A stretch of DNA of 64,000 nt from Phycisphaerae bacterium (lineage in GTDB: Bacteria > Planctomycetota > Phycisphaerae > UBA1845 > UTPLA1). The notes beneath the pieces are model-generated. The model saw only the letters and a program-made list of their open reading frames with translations. It did no database searches and had not been told where the DNA came from. Both the position numbers and the translations under genes were made by a program. This document shows positions 32,363-41,283 of this stretch, piece after piece (position 1 is the stretch's first letter; each line of letters opens with the position of its first letter). Where the stretch lies: the NCBI GenBank assembly GCA_023150615.1, contig JAKLKO010000001.1:357356-421355 (forward strand). Reading direction: 5' to 3'.

Positions 32363-33793
32363 CTACGCCCCGGATCCCGAAAGCACCGTTACAACCGTCT
32401 TGAACATGATCAGGAAATCGAGCTTCAATGACCAATGATCGATGTAGTACAGGTCCAGCCGCATCCATTCGTCGAACGCCATCTGATGCCGCCGCCGCCC
32501 GCGGATCTGCCACAGGCACGTCAGGCCGGGTCGCATGCTCAGCCGCCGCCGCTGCCAGCGGTCGTATTGCGCGACTTCCTCCGGTACCGGCGGTCGCGGC
32601 CCGACGATCGACATCTCGCCCGCCAGCACGTTGAACAACTGCGGCAGCTCGTCGAGGCTGAAGCGTCGTAAGAACGCGCCCAGCCGCGTGACGCGCGGAT
32701 CGTCCGTGATCTTGAACGCCGGCCCGTCCGCTTCGTTCAGATGCGCAATTTCTGCGCGACGCTCCGCCGCATCGGGCTGCATCGTGCGGAATTTCAGCAT
32801 ATAGAACAACCGGCCGTTCAGCCCCGTTCGTAGCTGGCGAAACAGGAACGGACCGGGGCTGGTCCACCGGATCGCAACCGCGCATATCAGCATTATCGGT
32901 CCGGTGACGATAATCCCGACAGTCGCGATCAAGAGGTCGAACAGTCGTTTGATGAACAGCAGTTCCGGTGAGTGGCGCGTCGGGGAATACGCCAGCAGCG
33001 GGACGCCTCTGAAATCCTCGACCTGCGGCGTCGAATGACATGCGATGGACTCCGCCAGCACGTGGGACGAAATGCCCACCTCTTCGCACAACCGCACGTA
33101 CGGCAGCGCCGCCGGGAGCCGGTCGAGCGAAACGGCGAAGAAGACCTCGTCGACCACGCGGCTGTCGAGCAACTCGCCCAGCGCCGACACGTCGCCAAGG
33201 ACGGCCCCGGTCGTTCGGTCCTCCGCCGGGCCCTCGGCGGGAAAGGACAGGTGGCCCAGCACCGTCGGTCGGCCCAGCGCCGATGAACGGAGCAGCCGTC
33301 GCAATCGGACCGCTTCGCGACCCGTCCCAACAATGAGCACATGCCGTCGTTGCCGCGCGGCCAGCCAATGACCGGCCAACCCGGTTATACCCCGAATCAG
33401 AACGGCGGTCGCAGGCAACAGGCCGCCGAACAGGACGATCTGCATCCGCGGAAACGCCTCGCGCCGCACGAACAGCGCCAAGCCCGCGAGGATCAGGCTC
33501 AGAACGAATCCGCCGACGATCGCGCGGGAGATGTACCATCGGGCCGGTCGCCAGCGCTGCGTGTACCAGCCCAGTCCGCGCAGCACGAACGGCCAGACGA
33601 TGGGCAGGACGGCCAGTGTCCAGTAGTGCACCTCGACCGGGTTATTGAATCCAGGTAGCGTCTCCGGCCAAGGCTGCCCCAGCCACCAGCGCGTGCGGAT
33701 CACGTCGGCCGCGACGTAGGCGATGAACACCGACGCCACATCGCCGCAGGCGATCGCCAATCGGATCTGACGCCACGCGCTGGAGAAGGTCAT
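32363..33793 (-). CDS. Polyprenyl glycosylphosphotransferase (WcaJ/WbaP-like initiating enzyme)
   Basis: The 476-residue protein has four or five N-terminal membrane segments, a Rossmann-like domain (about 130-260) and the C-terminal transferase domain (about 275-476). Signature motifs are KRLFDLLIATVGIIV, SPGPFLFRQLRTGLNGRLF, YMLKFRTM, ITDDPRVTRLGAFLRRFSLDELPQL and MSIVGPRP. This enzyme moves a sugar-1-phosphate onto undecaprenyl phosphate and starts an exopolysaccharide or O-antigen repeat unit. I set the start at the ATG 33791-33793; there is no clear ribosome site. It opens the 32-41 kb polysaccharide cluster. Confidence 0.92.
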   Translation of the reverse strand: MTFSSAWRQIRLAIACGDVASVFIAYVAADVIRTRWWLGQPWPETLPGFNNPVEVHYWTLAVLPIVWPFVLRGLGWYTQRWRPARWYISRAIVGGFVLSLILAGLALFVRREAFPRMQIVLFGGLLPATAVLIRGITGLAGHWLAARQRRHVLIVGTGREAVRLRRLLRSSALGRPTVLGHLSFPAEGPAEDRTTGAVLGDVSALGELLDSRVVDEVFFAVSLDRLPAALPYVRLCEEVGISSHVLAESIACHSTPQVEDFRGVPLLAYSPTRHSPELLFIKRLFDLLIATVGIIVTGPIMLICAVAIRWTSPGPFLFRQLRTGLNGRLFYMLKFRTMQPDAAERRAEIAHLNEADGPAFKITDDPRVTRLGAFLRRFSLDELPQLFNVLAGEMSIVGPRPPVPEEVAQYDRWQRRRLSMRPGLTCLWQIRGRRRHQMAFDEWMRLDLYYIDHWSLKLDFLIMFKTVVTVLSGSGA

Positions 33794-33987
33794 CGTCGAT
33801 TCGAGGCGAGGATTCCGAACGGGCGCCGCACGACGGACCATACCACAGCACACCCGTACGCGCGGATTGTACGCCCTGCCGCCCCCGCGGGCGAATGACC
33901 GCGAGCCGACCGGGCCAAGTTCCACACGGTATGATGCGACCAGCGCGCATCCCGAACGACGATTAGCGCGCAACGAGGCGAGCATCC

Positions 33988-34881
33988 ATGCCGGGACAGC
34001 CCAATCCAGTACGACACGTCGTCGTCACCGGGGCCGCCGGTCTGCTCGGCGGACCGCTTTGCCGGCAACTGGCGTCCCGCGCGGACGTTCGCCTCGACGC
34101 CTTCGCGCACGCCGACCTTGACATCACGGACGAGGCCTTCGTTCGCGCCCGACTCGCCGAGCTGCGCCCGGACCTGGTTATCAACTGCGCCGCATTTACG
34201 CGCGTCGATGATTGCGAATCGCAGGAGACGCTGGCCATGCGCGTAAACGGGCACGGACCGACAAACCTCGCCGCCGCGTGCAGGTCGATCGACGCGCTGC
34301 TCATACACATCAGCACCGACTACGTCTTCGACGGATCGAAGCCGAGCCCCTACGGCGAACACGACCTGACCGGACCCGAGTACAACCTTTCCGCCTACGG
34401 CCGCTCCAAGCTGGCCGGCGAGCGCGGCGTCATCGGCGCCGGCGGACGACACCTGATCGTTCGGACGAGCTGGCTTTATGGCGAGGGGGGACCGAATTTC
34501 GTGGCGTCCATCCTGCGGCTGGCTCGCGCGAGGCCGGAACTCTCCGTCGTCAATGACCAGCGGGGTCGCCCGACCTACGCGCCCGATCTCGCCGGAGCGA
34601 TCATCAATCTGATCGACGCCGGCGCGACCGAGGTCATTCACGCCGCAAACAGCGATGCCTGCACCTGGTACGAGTTCGCCTGCGAGATCGTCCGTGCCGC
34701 GGGACTGGACACGCCGGTGCGGCCCTGCACCACCGCCGAGTTTCCGCGACCGGCGCGCCGTCCGGCGAACTCCGTCCTCGACACAACGCGATACGAAAAG
34801 CTGACCGGCCGGCGGCTGCGATCCTGGCGCGACGCCGTTCGCGAATACATCACGCTGCTGGAAGGCACGCCAGGCGGGTAG
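33988..34881 (+). CDS. rfbD: dTDP-4-dehydrorhamnose reductase
   Basis: The 297-residue SDR-fold enzyme has VTGAAGLLGGPL (NAD(P) loop), INCAAFTRVDDCE, HISTDYVFDG, YGRSKLAGE (catalytic Tyr/Lys) and VRTSWLYGEGGPNFV. All fit RmlD, the last step of dTDP-L-rhamnose synthesis. RmlA-C are not in the window, so a related deoxysugar reductase role cannot be excluded. GAGG precedes the ATG. It is divergent from the initiating transferase gene with 194 nt between starts. Confidence 0.9.
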   Translation: MPGQPNPVRHVVVTGAAGLLGGPLCRQLASRADVRLDAFAHADLDITDEAFVRARLAELRPDLVINCAAFTRVDDCESQETLAMRVNGHGPTNLAAACRSIDALLIHISTDYVFDGSKPSPYGEHDLTGPEYNLSAYGRSKLAGERGVIGAGGRHLIVRTSWLYGEGGPNFVASILRLARARPELSVVNDQRGRPTYAPDLAGAIINLIDAGATEVIHAANSDACTWYEFACEIVRAAGLDTPVRPCTTAEFPRPARRPANSVLDTTRYEKLTGRRLRSWRDAVREYITLLEGTPGG

Positions 34882-34937
34882 AAACACGCAGCCGGCGAAT
34901 TCGCGACCGCGCGGCCGAACCGGCGTGTCCCGGCTCG

Positions 34938-35657
34938 CTACTTGATCGCGTGCGCATTCACCCAGGCCGCCAGCTCGCGCAGATCGCGAAACGTGTGGTC
35001 CGGATCTTTCTCGCCGACGTCATGGATCCGTCCCTCGCGGCACAGCCAGCCGGCCCGCAACCCCGCCGCGCGGGCCCCTCCGACATCGCTGTGCAGCGAA
35101 TCCCCGACGTGGATGACCGTGTCCGGGTCCCAGCCGGTCCGGCGCAGCGCCAGATCGAACACGCCGCGATCGGGCTTGTAGGATCGGGCGCACTCCGACG
35201 TCACGAAGGCGAGGTCCGACAGGCCATGCCGCGCCAGCGCGGCCGCGACGTCGTCCCGATCCGCGTTGGAGACGATGCAGACGGGTATCCGCAGCATGGA
35301 CAGCCCGTCGAGGACTTCGTCGTGGAGCGGCGGGTCGCGCCAGTATTCGCGCAGCGCCTCGGCGTAGGGTCTCGGATCGAGCGTCACGTCGTAGCGTGCC
35401 AGCGTCTCGACGAGCGTGATCTGCTCCAGATCGAAGAGCGTATGAAACGCCGGACCGTTCGCGCTCTCAATGGCCGCAAAAAAAAGCTCGCCCCACTCAA
35501 TCGACAGGGCACGGGCCGAAGTCGGCAGTGGGTGCGCCCGCACGACCTGCTCGCATACGGCCTCGACCGCCGCGCGATCGCCGCCGGTTAGCGTTCCGTA
35601 CATGTCGAGAAACAGGCCGCGGATCGGGGCGCCGTCCGACGTCGCACGCTCGCTCAT
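34938..35657 (-). CDS. HAD-superfamily hydrolase
   Basis: The 239-residue protein has HAD motif I as FLDMYGTLT, motif II as IVSNAD, motif III Lys in SYKPDRGVF and motif IV as HVGDSLHSDVGGARAAG. The second motif-I Asp of phosphatases (DxD) is replaced by Tyr, as in haloacid dehalogenases and some phosphatases. The C1-type helical cap lies at about 25-100. A sugar-phosphate target is plausible given its position between two RmlD-like genes, but the sequence does not set it. The start is the ATG at 35655-35657. Confidence 0.85.
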   Translation of the reverse strand: MSERATSDGAPIRGLFLDMYGTLTGGDRAAVEAVCEQVVRAHPLPTSARALSIEWGELFFAAIESANGPAFHTLFDLEQITLVETLARYDVTLDPRPYAEALREYWRDPPLHDEVLDGLSMLRIPVCIVSNADRDDVAAALARHGLSDLAFVTSECARSYKPDRGVFDLALRRTGWDPDTVIHVGDSLHSDVGGARAAGLRAGWLCREGRIHDVGEKDPDHTFRDLRELAAWVNAHAIK

Positions 35658-35814
35658 CTTCGAATGCGCTGCTTCCACGCTGCCGGGTCTCCGCGAAATC
35701 GCCGCACCGTCCCCGCCCTTCTGGCGTTGCGCGGCCCAGTTTACATTCAACGGCCCGCGAACGCGATGGACGCCCAGGCGTATCCCGCGCCGCGTGCAGG
35801 ATCGAACGCCCCCG

Positions 35815-36741
35815 ATGGACCCGCGATTCCTCGTCACCGGTGCCGGCGGACAGCTCGGGAGCGTCATCATGCGACAACTTGCCGCGGCAAAGCACGCGGC
35901 CGTCGGGCTGGTCTCGCCGACCGGTCCCCATCCGCACGTTGGCCCGGTTCGCGCATGCGACTTGTGCAACGCCGACACCCTGCGCGACGCTGCGCGGGAC
36001 GCTCGACCGACGCACATCCTCCACGTCGCGGCCATGACAAACGTCCAGTCGTGCGCTCGAGCGCCGGATCGCGCGCACGTGACCAACGTCGATGCGACGC
36101 GGTCGATCGTCGAGCTCGCGGACGTCGTCGGCGGCCGATTGATCTTCACCTCGACCGATCTCGTCTTCGACGGCCGCACCGGTGGATACGCCGAGGACTC
36201 GACCCCGCGCCCGCTGTCGGTCTACGGACAGACGAAGCACAAAGCGGAAGCAATCGTCCTTGCGAACCCGCGCGCCGCGGTCGTCCGGCTGCCGCTGATG
36301 TACGGAATCCCCGCCGTGGACCGGCCGACGACGTTCCGCGCGCAATTGCAGTCGATCAGCCGCCGCACGCCCATCCGGCTCTTCCACGACGAGTTTCGCT
36401 CGCCGATCTGGCTGGAGGACGCGGCCGCCGCGGTCATCGCGCTCGCACTCAGCGACTACGTCGGACGTATCCATGCCGCCGGGCCGCAGCGCCTGTCGCG
36501 GCTGGAGATGGGACGCCTCGCGGCGGCGGCCCTCGGCGTCGGCGACGACGCGATCGAACCGGTTTCCCAAACGGACGTACCGTTCGATGAGCCGCGACCA
36601 AGGGACGTGAGCCTGCGAAGCGATCGCTTCGAGGCGCGTTGGGGTCGACCCGCCGGCCGCCCGATGCGCGACGCCCTGCCGCAGATCGTCGTGCAGTTCC
36701 GCGACCCGGCGTCAGCGAGCGGTCGGCCCGAGCTTGATTGA
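35815..36741 (+). CDS. RmlD-like NAD(P)-dependent sugar reductase
   Basis: The 308-residue protein has VTGAGGQLGSVI (nucleotide loop), LHVAAMTNVQSCARAPD, TSTDLVFDGRTGGYAED, YGQTKHKAEAIV (catalytic Tyr/Lys) and PIWLEDAAAAVIAL. It belongs to the RmlD-like branch, with STDL where RfbD has STDY. It is divergent from the HAD gene. A UbiA-family gene starts 59 nt after its stop. The exact deoxysugar made is not known. It and RfbD are two different paralogues in one cluster. Confidence 0.85.
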   Translation: MDPRFLVTGAGGQLGSVIMRQLAAAKHAAVGLVSPTGPHPHVGPVRACDLCNADTLRDAARDARPTHILHVAAMTNVQSCARAPDRAHVTNVDATRSIVELADVVGGRLIFTSTDLVFDGRTGGYAEDSTPRPLSVYGQTKHKAEAIVLANPRAAVVRLPLMYGIPAVDRPTTFRAQLQSISRRTPIRLFHDEFRSPIWLEDAAAAVIALALSDYVGRIHAAGPQRLSRLEMGRLAAAALGVGDDAIEPVSQTDVPFDEPRPRDVSLRSDRFEARWGRPAGRPMRDALPQIVVQFRDPASASGRPELD

Positions 36742-36800
36742 CGCCACGGTGCGCGGGGCATACTGTGGCCCGACGGCGCATCCGGCAGGAGAACATCGCG

Positions 36801-37799
36801 TTGCTGAGCAAGGTGTGGGCGTACATCGAGCTGATCCGCCCGGCCCAGTGGGTGAAAAACGTCTTCGTCTTCGCCGCGCTCGGCTTCAGCGAGGAACGGT
36901 ACGATCCCCAGTCGTTCCTGACCGCCATCGTCGCGTTCATCTCGTTTTCGCTGCTGTCGAGTTCCGTCTACGCCTTCAACGACATGCGCGATGCGCGCGA
37001 AGACGCCCTGCACCCAACGAAGCGCAAACGCCCCGTGCCCAGCGGCCGCGTCAGCCCGGGCGAGGCGGGGATCATCGCCGTCCTCCTCGCCATCGCCGGC
37101 GTCGGACTGGCGTGGCCGCTGCCGCGCGGCTTCCTGCTGACCGCGGTCACGTACCTCGCGCTGAACCTGTTTTACAGCCTCGGGGCCAAGCGTCTCGTGC
37201 TGCTCGACATCATCCTGATCGCGATCGGATTCGTCCTTCGCGCACTTGGCGGCGCCGCGGCGATCGAGGTCGACGTCTCCGCGTGGCTCATCATCTGCAC
37301 CTTCACGCTCTGCCTCTTCCTCGGCTTCGGAAAGCGGCGCTGCGAACTCGCCATGCTCGACGCACCTGGCCAGGCCGCCAGTTACCGCGCCACACTGGCC
37401 CTCTACACGCCCGACCTGCTCAATCAGCTCCTCGCCGTCACGGGCGGCATCGCCGTCATCACGTTTCTGCTCTACACCCTCGATCCGCACACCACGACGA
37501 CCTTCCGACCGCTGATCTTCACCACGCCGCTCGTCTTCTATGCCATCTTTCGCTACGCCATGCTCATCGAGACCGGTCGGCACCCCGGCCCGACGGACAT
37601 CCTCATCAGTGATCGGCCGTTCCTCGTCACTGCCGTCCTGTGGCTGGTCTTGACCGCGGTGATCGTCTATCGAGGCAAGGACGTGGAGCGATATCTGCCG
37701 AAACTGCGCTGGCCCGGTACACCCCCGGCGGTCAAGACCGCGATGTCGCCGCGGAAAACCGAGGCAAGTCTGACCGGCGCGACGAACGCGACGCCGTAG
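36801..37799 (+). CDS. UbiA-family prenyltransferase, decaprenyl-phosphate phosphoribosyltransferase-like
   Basis: The protein has about 332 residues and eight or nine membrane segments. LIRPAQWVKNVFVFAALGF at the start, FNDMRDAREDALHPTKRKRPVPSG (first Asp-rich motif), LDIILIAIGFVLRALGGAA and CLFLGFGKRRCELAML are those of the DPPR synthase branch, which puts ribose-5-phosphate on decaprenyl phosphate for arabinan lipids. I chose TTG 36801, which has AGGAG with 9-nt spacing, over an upstream in-frame TTG at 36738. In actinobacteria it works with DprE1/2, not seen here. Its 3' end overlaps the next, convergent gene by 68 bp. Confidence 0.85.
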   Translation: MLSKVWAYIELIRPAQWVKNVFVFAALGFSEERYDPQSFLTAIVAFISFSLLSSSVYAFNDMRDAREDALHPTKRKRPVPSGRVSPGEAGIIAVLLAIAGVGLAWPLPRGFLLTAVTYLALNLFYSLGAKRLVLLDIILIAIGFVLRALGGAAAIEVDVSAWLIICTFTLCLFLGFGKRRCELAMLDAPGQAASYRATLALYTPDLLNQLLAVTGGIAVITFLLYTLDPHTTTTFRPLIFTTPLVFYAIFRYAMLIETGRHPGPTDILISDRPFLVTAVLWLVLTAVIVYRGKDVERYLPKLRWPGTPPAVKTAMSPRKTEASLTGATNATP

Positions 37800-39507
37800 C
37801 GGACGGAATGCGATAAACCTCAAACTCATCGCTTCGGTAGGCGCAAAGCAGCCCGGACAGGTCGCCGCGATGGTCCGCGCGCCGGATCGCGATGTACGAC
37901 ACGGCGTACGACTCCGCGAGCACAGCCGCCCGCGCGGCGTCGAGCGTCGCGTATCCTCCGCACGCATCGGCCACGCAGCGAACGCTCCGGCCCGACTGAC
38001 GCTCGTGTCGGGCCAGCCACTCCAACTGATCGCCGGGGCGCAGCGGCATGCACTTCCAATCCACGACCACGGCCCGGCCGGTGCGGAGTCGGAACGCCGC
38101 GAGATCGGGAGGAATCGCAAAGACCGTTCCCACCGGCGTGTATGCCCGACACCAGTCGAACAGTGCTCGTTCGGCGATCGGTGTTCGGGCGGTGAACGCG
38201 TCGCGGCGCCAAAGGCCGTGACGCACACCCCACAGCCCGCCGAGAATCAGGACGGCAAGCATGAGCGGCCGCGCCGTGCGCCTCGCGATGTCCGGAAGGA
38301 GCGCGTGCCGCCGCGCCGCACCGAAGGCGACCGTCGCCAGTCCGAGCCACAGCATGGCCACGTGCGGTCCGATCCGAGAGCAAGCCAAGGTCACGCCGAC
38401 CAGCGGCGCGGTGAGTCCGATCTGCCACGCCGGACGATCGTCGATCCAGTCGAGCCAGATCGAAACGGCCGCGAACGCCGCAAGCACCAGGAACGGCGCC
38501 ATCCGCCACGGATAAGCCGCGGCGACCGCGTCGATCGGCACCACGACCGTGAATGCGATCGCCAGCCCGATGACGGCCAGCAGCGCGGCGACGATCCGTC
38601 GCGCATCGGCAGTCCACTTCGCCCGAAGTTGCCACGCCGCGACGGCGCCGGCGATCAACCACAGCCCGAAATCGGTCCAGACCTCGATCCGCCACGTCGA
38701 GGGTCGATAGTGTTGCGGGGCGTAGACATCAAAGAAGACCGGCCGCGACGCAGCGAGCAACTCCGCATCGCCGCCGATCGAGCGAAAGAACGAAACGTGC
38801 GGCAGTGCCGCAACGACGAGCGGCGCGAACAGGCACACTGCCCGATGCCGGCGCTGTCGAGCCGGCGACATCATCACGACGATCCCCCACACGCAGCCGC
38901 CCAAGAGCAAGTAGTTCGCGTGCATCGCGCCGCCGATCCCCGTCATCAGGCCGCCCGGACCCAACCGGCCGTACAGCAGGCACACGATCGCGATCAGCAT
39001 CGCGACGCCCGAGAAGACCGATGGAACGAAGTGGTCAAGCAGGATGTTGCTGTGCCCCGGAGCGTCGATCCCCATCTGCGACGCGAGCAGCAGAACCGAC
39101 GCGAACGGAATCAGCGGATTGCGCGAAAAGCGCGCCATCGCAGCGTATATCGCGACCGCAAACGCAGACGCCGCGATTCCGTTGAGCAACCCGAGCACCA
39201 GTTCCGGTCGTCCGCTCCACGCCGCCGCGCGGACGATCCAGTTGAACGGGCCGTGATGCGCCACCGTCTGCGTCGCAAACCAGTCGCCGGCGAGGAATGC
39301 CGGATCGGCCTCGTGCAATCCGTGCAGCAGGTACTGCCAGTGATTGCCGCGACCGTATGTCATGCCGTTGGCGAAGGCGAAGCCGACGATCGCCACCGCG
39401 ACCGCCGCGGATTCCGCAAACCTCGCCGACCAGCCCGGGCGCGCCCGTGTGCCGATCAAATGCGTCACAACCGTTCGTCCCGCGACTTCGAGGGATGCCT
39501 GCTGCAT
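37732..39507 (-). CDS. Polytopic membrane protein of unknown function
   Basis: The 591-residue protein has about ten membrane segments (spread over 30-430) and a soluble C-terminal half-domain (about 440-570) with VGTVFAIPPDLAAFRLRTG and VVVDWKCMPLRPGDQLEWL. That layout, a many-pass membrane part plus a small C-terminal domain, resembles glycosyltransferase-C-like proteins and perhaps DUF6798, but I cannot confirm a family. HHGPFNW near residue 84 and FVNG-like loops may hold the active site. Its stop lies inside the UbiA gene, 68 bp overlapped. It is divergent from the SGNH hydrolase gene. Confidence 0.6.
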   Translation of the reverse strand: MQQASLEVAGRTVVTHLIGTRARPGWSARFAESAAVAVAIVGFAFANGMTYGRGNHWQYLLHGLHEADPAFLAGDWFATQTVAHHGPFNWIVRAAAWSGRPELVLGLLNGIAASAFAVAIYAAMARFSRNPLIPFASVLLLASQMGIDAPGHSNILLDHFVPSVFSGVAMLIAIVCLLYGRLGPGGLMTGIGGAMHANYLLLGGCVWGIVVMMSPARQRRHRAVCLFAPLVVAALPHVSFFRSIGGDAELLAASRPVFFDVYAPQHYRPSTWRIEVWTDFGLWLIAGAVAAWQLRAKWTADARRIVAALLAVIGLAIAFTVVVPIDAVAAAYPWRMAPFLVLAAFAAVSIWLDWIDDRPAWQIGLTAPLVGVTLACSRIGPHVAMLWLGLATVAFGAARRHALLPDIARRTARPLMLAVLILGGLWGVRHGLWRRDAFTARTPIAERALFDWCRAYTPVGTVFAIPPDLAAFRLRTGRAVVVDWKCMPLRPGDQLEWLARHERQSGRSVRCVADACGGYATLDAARAAVLAESYAVSYIAIRRADHRGDLSGLLCAYRSDEFEVYRIPSATASRSSRRSDLPRFSAATSRS

Positions 39508-39689
39508 GCGTTGTGTATCGGCCTCGAGCGACGTGCGGCCCGGCCGGGAGTTGAGCTCAAGTTTATTGGACCTGGACCCGAAGTATCCGTGTGATCCTGC
39601 TCCAAACGCAGCAACCGGCCCGCGACGCCGCGCACCGGCTCGAACGGCCGCGACGAACGCCGACCGCGAAGCATGAGTCGTCGAACCCG

Positions 39690-41162
39690 ATGCATGAGCG
39701 CGCCCTCGCCGGAGTATCCCTTGTTGCCGGGGCGGCCGGACTGATCGCGGTCATCGAGTACGCGCTGCGCGTCTGGACCCAAACCGGATCGATCACCGGA
39801 ACGCACGCCGCCGTCGGCGTCACGCTTGCTGTCGCCGTCCGCGTGGCGGCGCGGTCGCTGCGTGCGTCGAACCCGTCAACGGCGACAACCCGCGAGCGCG
39901 TCGCCCTCTGGTTCGCCGCGCTTGCCATCGCGCCGCTCATCGCCATACACGTCGGAAACGTCTATTGGGACGCCGTCTTCGGTCCGGCGCCGTTACCGCA
40001 CATCTATCGAACGGCCGCCGTGACCGCCGTTGTTGGTGGGCTCGCGAGCGTCTGGATCGCGGCGAGCCGCCTTCTTTGCGATCGCCGAACGCGGTCGGCC
40101 GCGGCACTCGCCGGAATCTCCGCCGCCACCGCCATCCTGCTCGTGGAGGTCGTCTGGGGCGCGCTGCAACCGCTCTACCCCGGACCGCGAAAGTTCGCCG
40201 CCGGCGGCCGGCCGATCACGAGACCGATCGACGAGCAAGTCCACGGCTACGCGTACGCTTATCGCGCGGACGGCGTGTTTCGAGAAGAATGGGGAGGCAA
40301 TCCGCACGGCGTGTTCGACGTTCAGAACGGGCTGGACTACCGGATCAACCGGCTCGGTCTGCGCGGCCCGTTGCCGAACCCGACCCGGACAACGAGCGCC
40401 GTTCGAATCGTGTTTCTGGGCGATTCGTTCACGTTTGGCGAAGGCGTCCGCGAACACGAGACCCTGCCCCAGCAGGTCGCCGGCCTGCTGTCGATGAAAC
40501 GCGGCGGCGCTGTCGAGTGCATCAACGGCGGCGTCGGCGGATTCGACACGCGCCAGGAAGTCGCGGTCTATCGACACCGGCTCGCGGAGTTTCAGCCCGA
40601 TGCCGTCGTCGTCGTCATGACGCTGAACGATCGCCGACCGAGTTCCCTGCGCGAGGGCGATCCGCTTCGCCGCATCGAGCTGGAGCGGCTGTCGGTCATC
40701 GTGCATCGCGTGCGGGACGCCGCGAGAATTGCAGCGGGACTCGATGCCGCGCACACGATTGACGACTATCACCCGTGCTTCACGGCCCTCCGCGAACTGC
40801 ACGGGCGGCTTTCGCACCGACAGTACCTTCTCGTCGCGCTCTATCCCTACGTCGACGTGATTCGACGATATCCCTACCGGGCACTGCACGAGCAGATCAC
40901 GACGCGACTCCAATCCGACGGAATCGACGCCCTCGATCTCCTGCCGACGCTTGAAGCGCTGCCCGGCTCGGACCTGACCGTGCATCCGTACCAAGACACC
41001 CACCCGAACGCGCCGGCGCACGCCGCCGCGGCCCGCGCCATCGCCGACTGGCTCCACGCGAAGTTTCGCGCTCCGGCGTCCGTCCGCTGTCCGATGACCA
41101 CTACCAGTCGCGACCGCTCGATCGGCGGGAATTCGGCGTCGGCGAGCCGGTCGCGCGCTTGA
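39690..41162 (+). CDS. Membrane-anchored SGNH/GDSL hydrolase
   Basis: The protein has about 490 residues; residues 1-150 carry four membrane segments. The SGNH domain follows (about 235-470): FLGDSFTFGEGV (catalytic Ser), NGGVGGFDTRQE, MTLNDRRP (Asn) and the terminal DTHPNAPAH (Asp/His). Such proteins often add or remove O-acetyl groups on surface glycans, which would fit this cluster. I chose the ATG at 39690; an in-frame GTG at 39591 gives a 33-residue extension. The C-terminal 30 residues are Ser/Arg-rich and unstructured. Its last codons contain the -35 of the pilT promoter. Confidence 0.82.
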   Translation: MHERALAGVSLVAGAAGLIAVIEYALRVWTQTGSITGTHAAVGVTLAVAVRVAARSLRASNPSTATTRERVALWFAALAIAPLIAIHVGNVYWDAVFGPAPLPHIYRTAAVTAVVGGLASVWIAASRLLCDRRTRSAAALAGISAATAILLVEVVWGALQPLYPGPRKFAAGGRPITRPIDEQVHGYAYAYRADGVFREEWGGNPHGVFDVQNGLDYRINRLGLRGPLPNPTRTTSAVRIVFLGDSFTFGEGVREHETLPQQVAGLLSMKRGGAVECINGGVGGFDTRQEVAVYRHRLAEFQPDAVVVVMTLNDRRPSSLREGDPLRRIELERLSVIVHRVRDAARIAAGLDAAHTIDDYHPCFTALRELHGRLSHRQYLLVALYPYVDVIRRYPYRALHEQITTRLQSDGIDALDLLPTLEALPGSDLTVHPYQDTHPNAPAHAAAARAIADWLHAKFRAPASVRCPMTTTSRDRSIGGNSASASRSRA

Positions 41163-41186
41163 TTCAACGTCGTGCCGGGCTAAAAT
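41159..41186 (+). promoter_or_regulatory. Candidate promoter for the pilT gene cluster
   Basis: TTGATT (41159-41164), a 16-nt spacer and TAAAAT (41181-41186). The -35 overlaps the SGNH gene's stop. Transcription from about 41193 gives a 90-nt leader before the pilT ATG. Confidence 0.5.
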
Positions 41187-41283
41187 CGATGGGGACACCG
41201 ACCGCCGGCGAGCTGTCTGCCTTCCAACACTCACTGCGGCGACGACGCTTCGGGCGGGGCCCCGTTGCGGCGGGAATCGCAAT

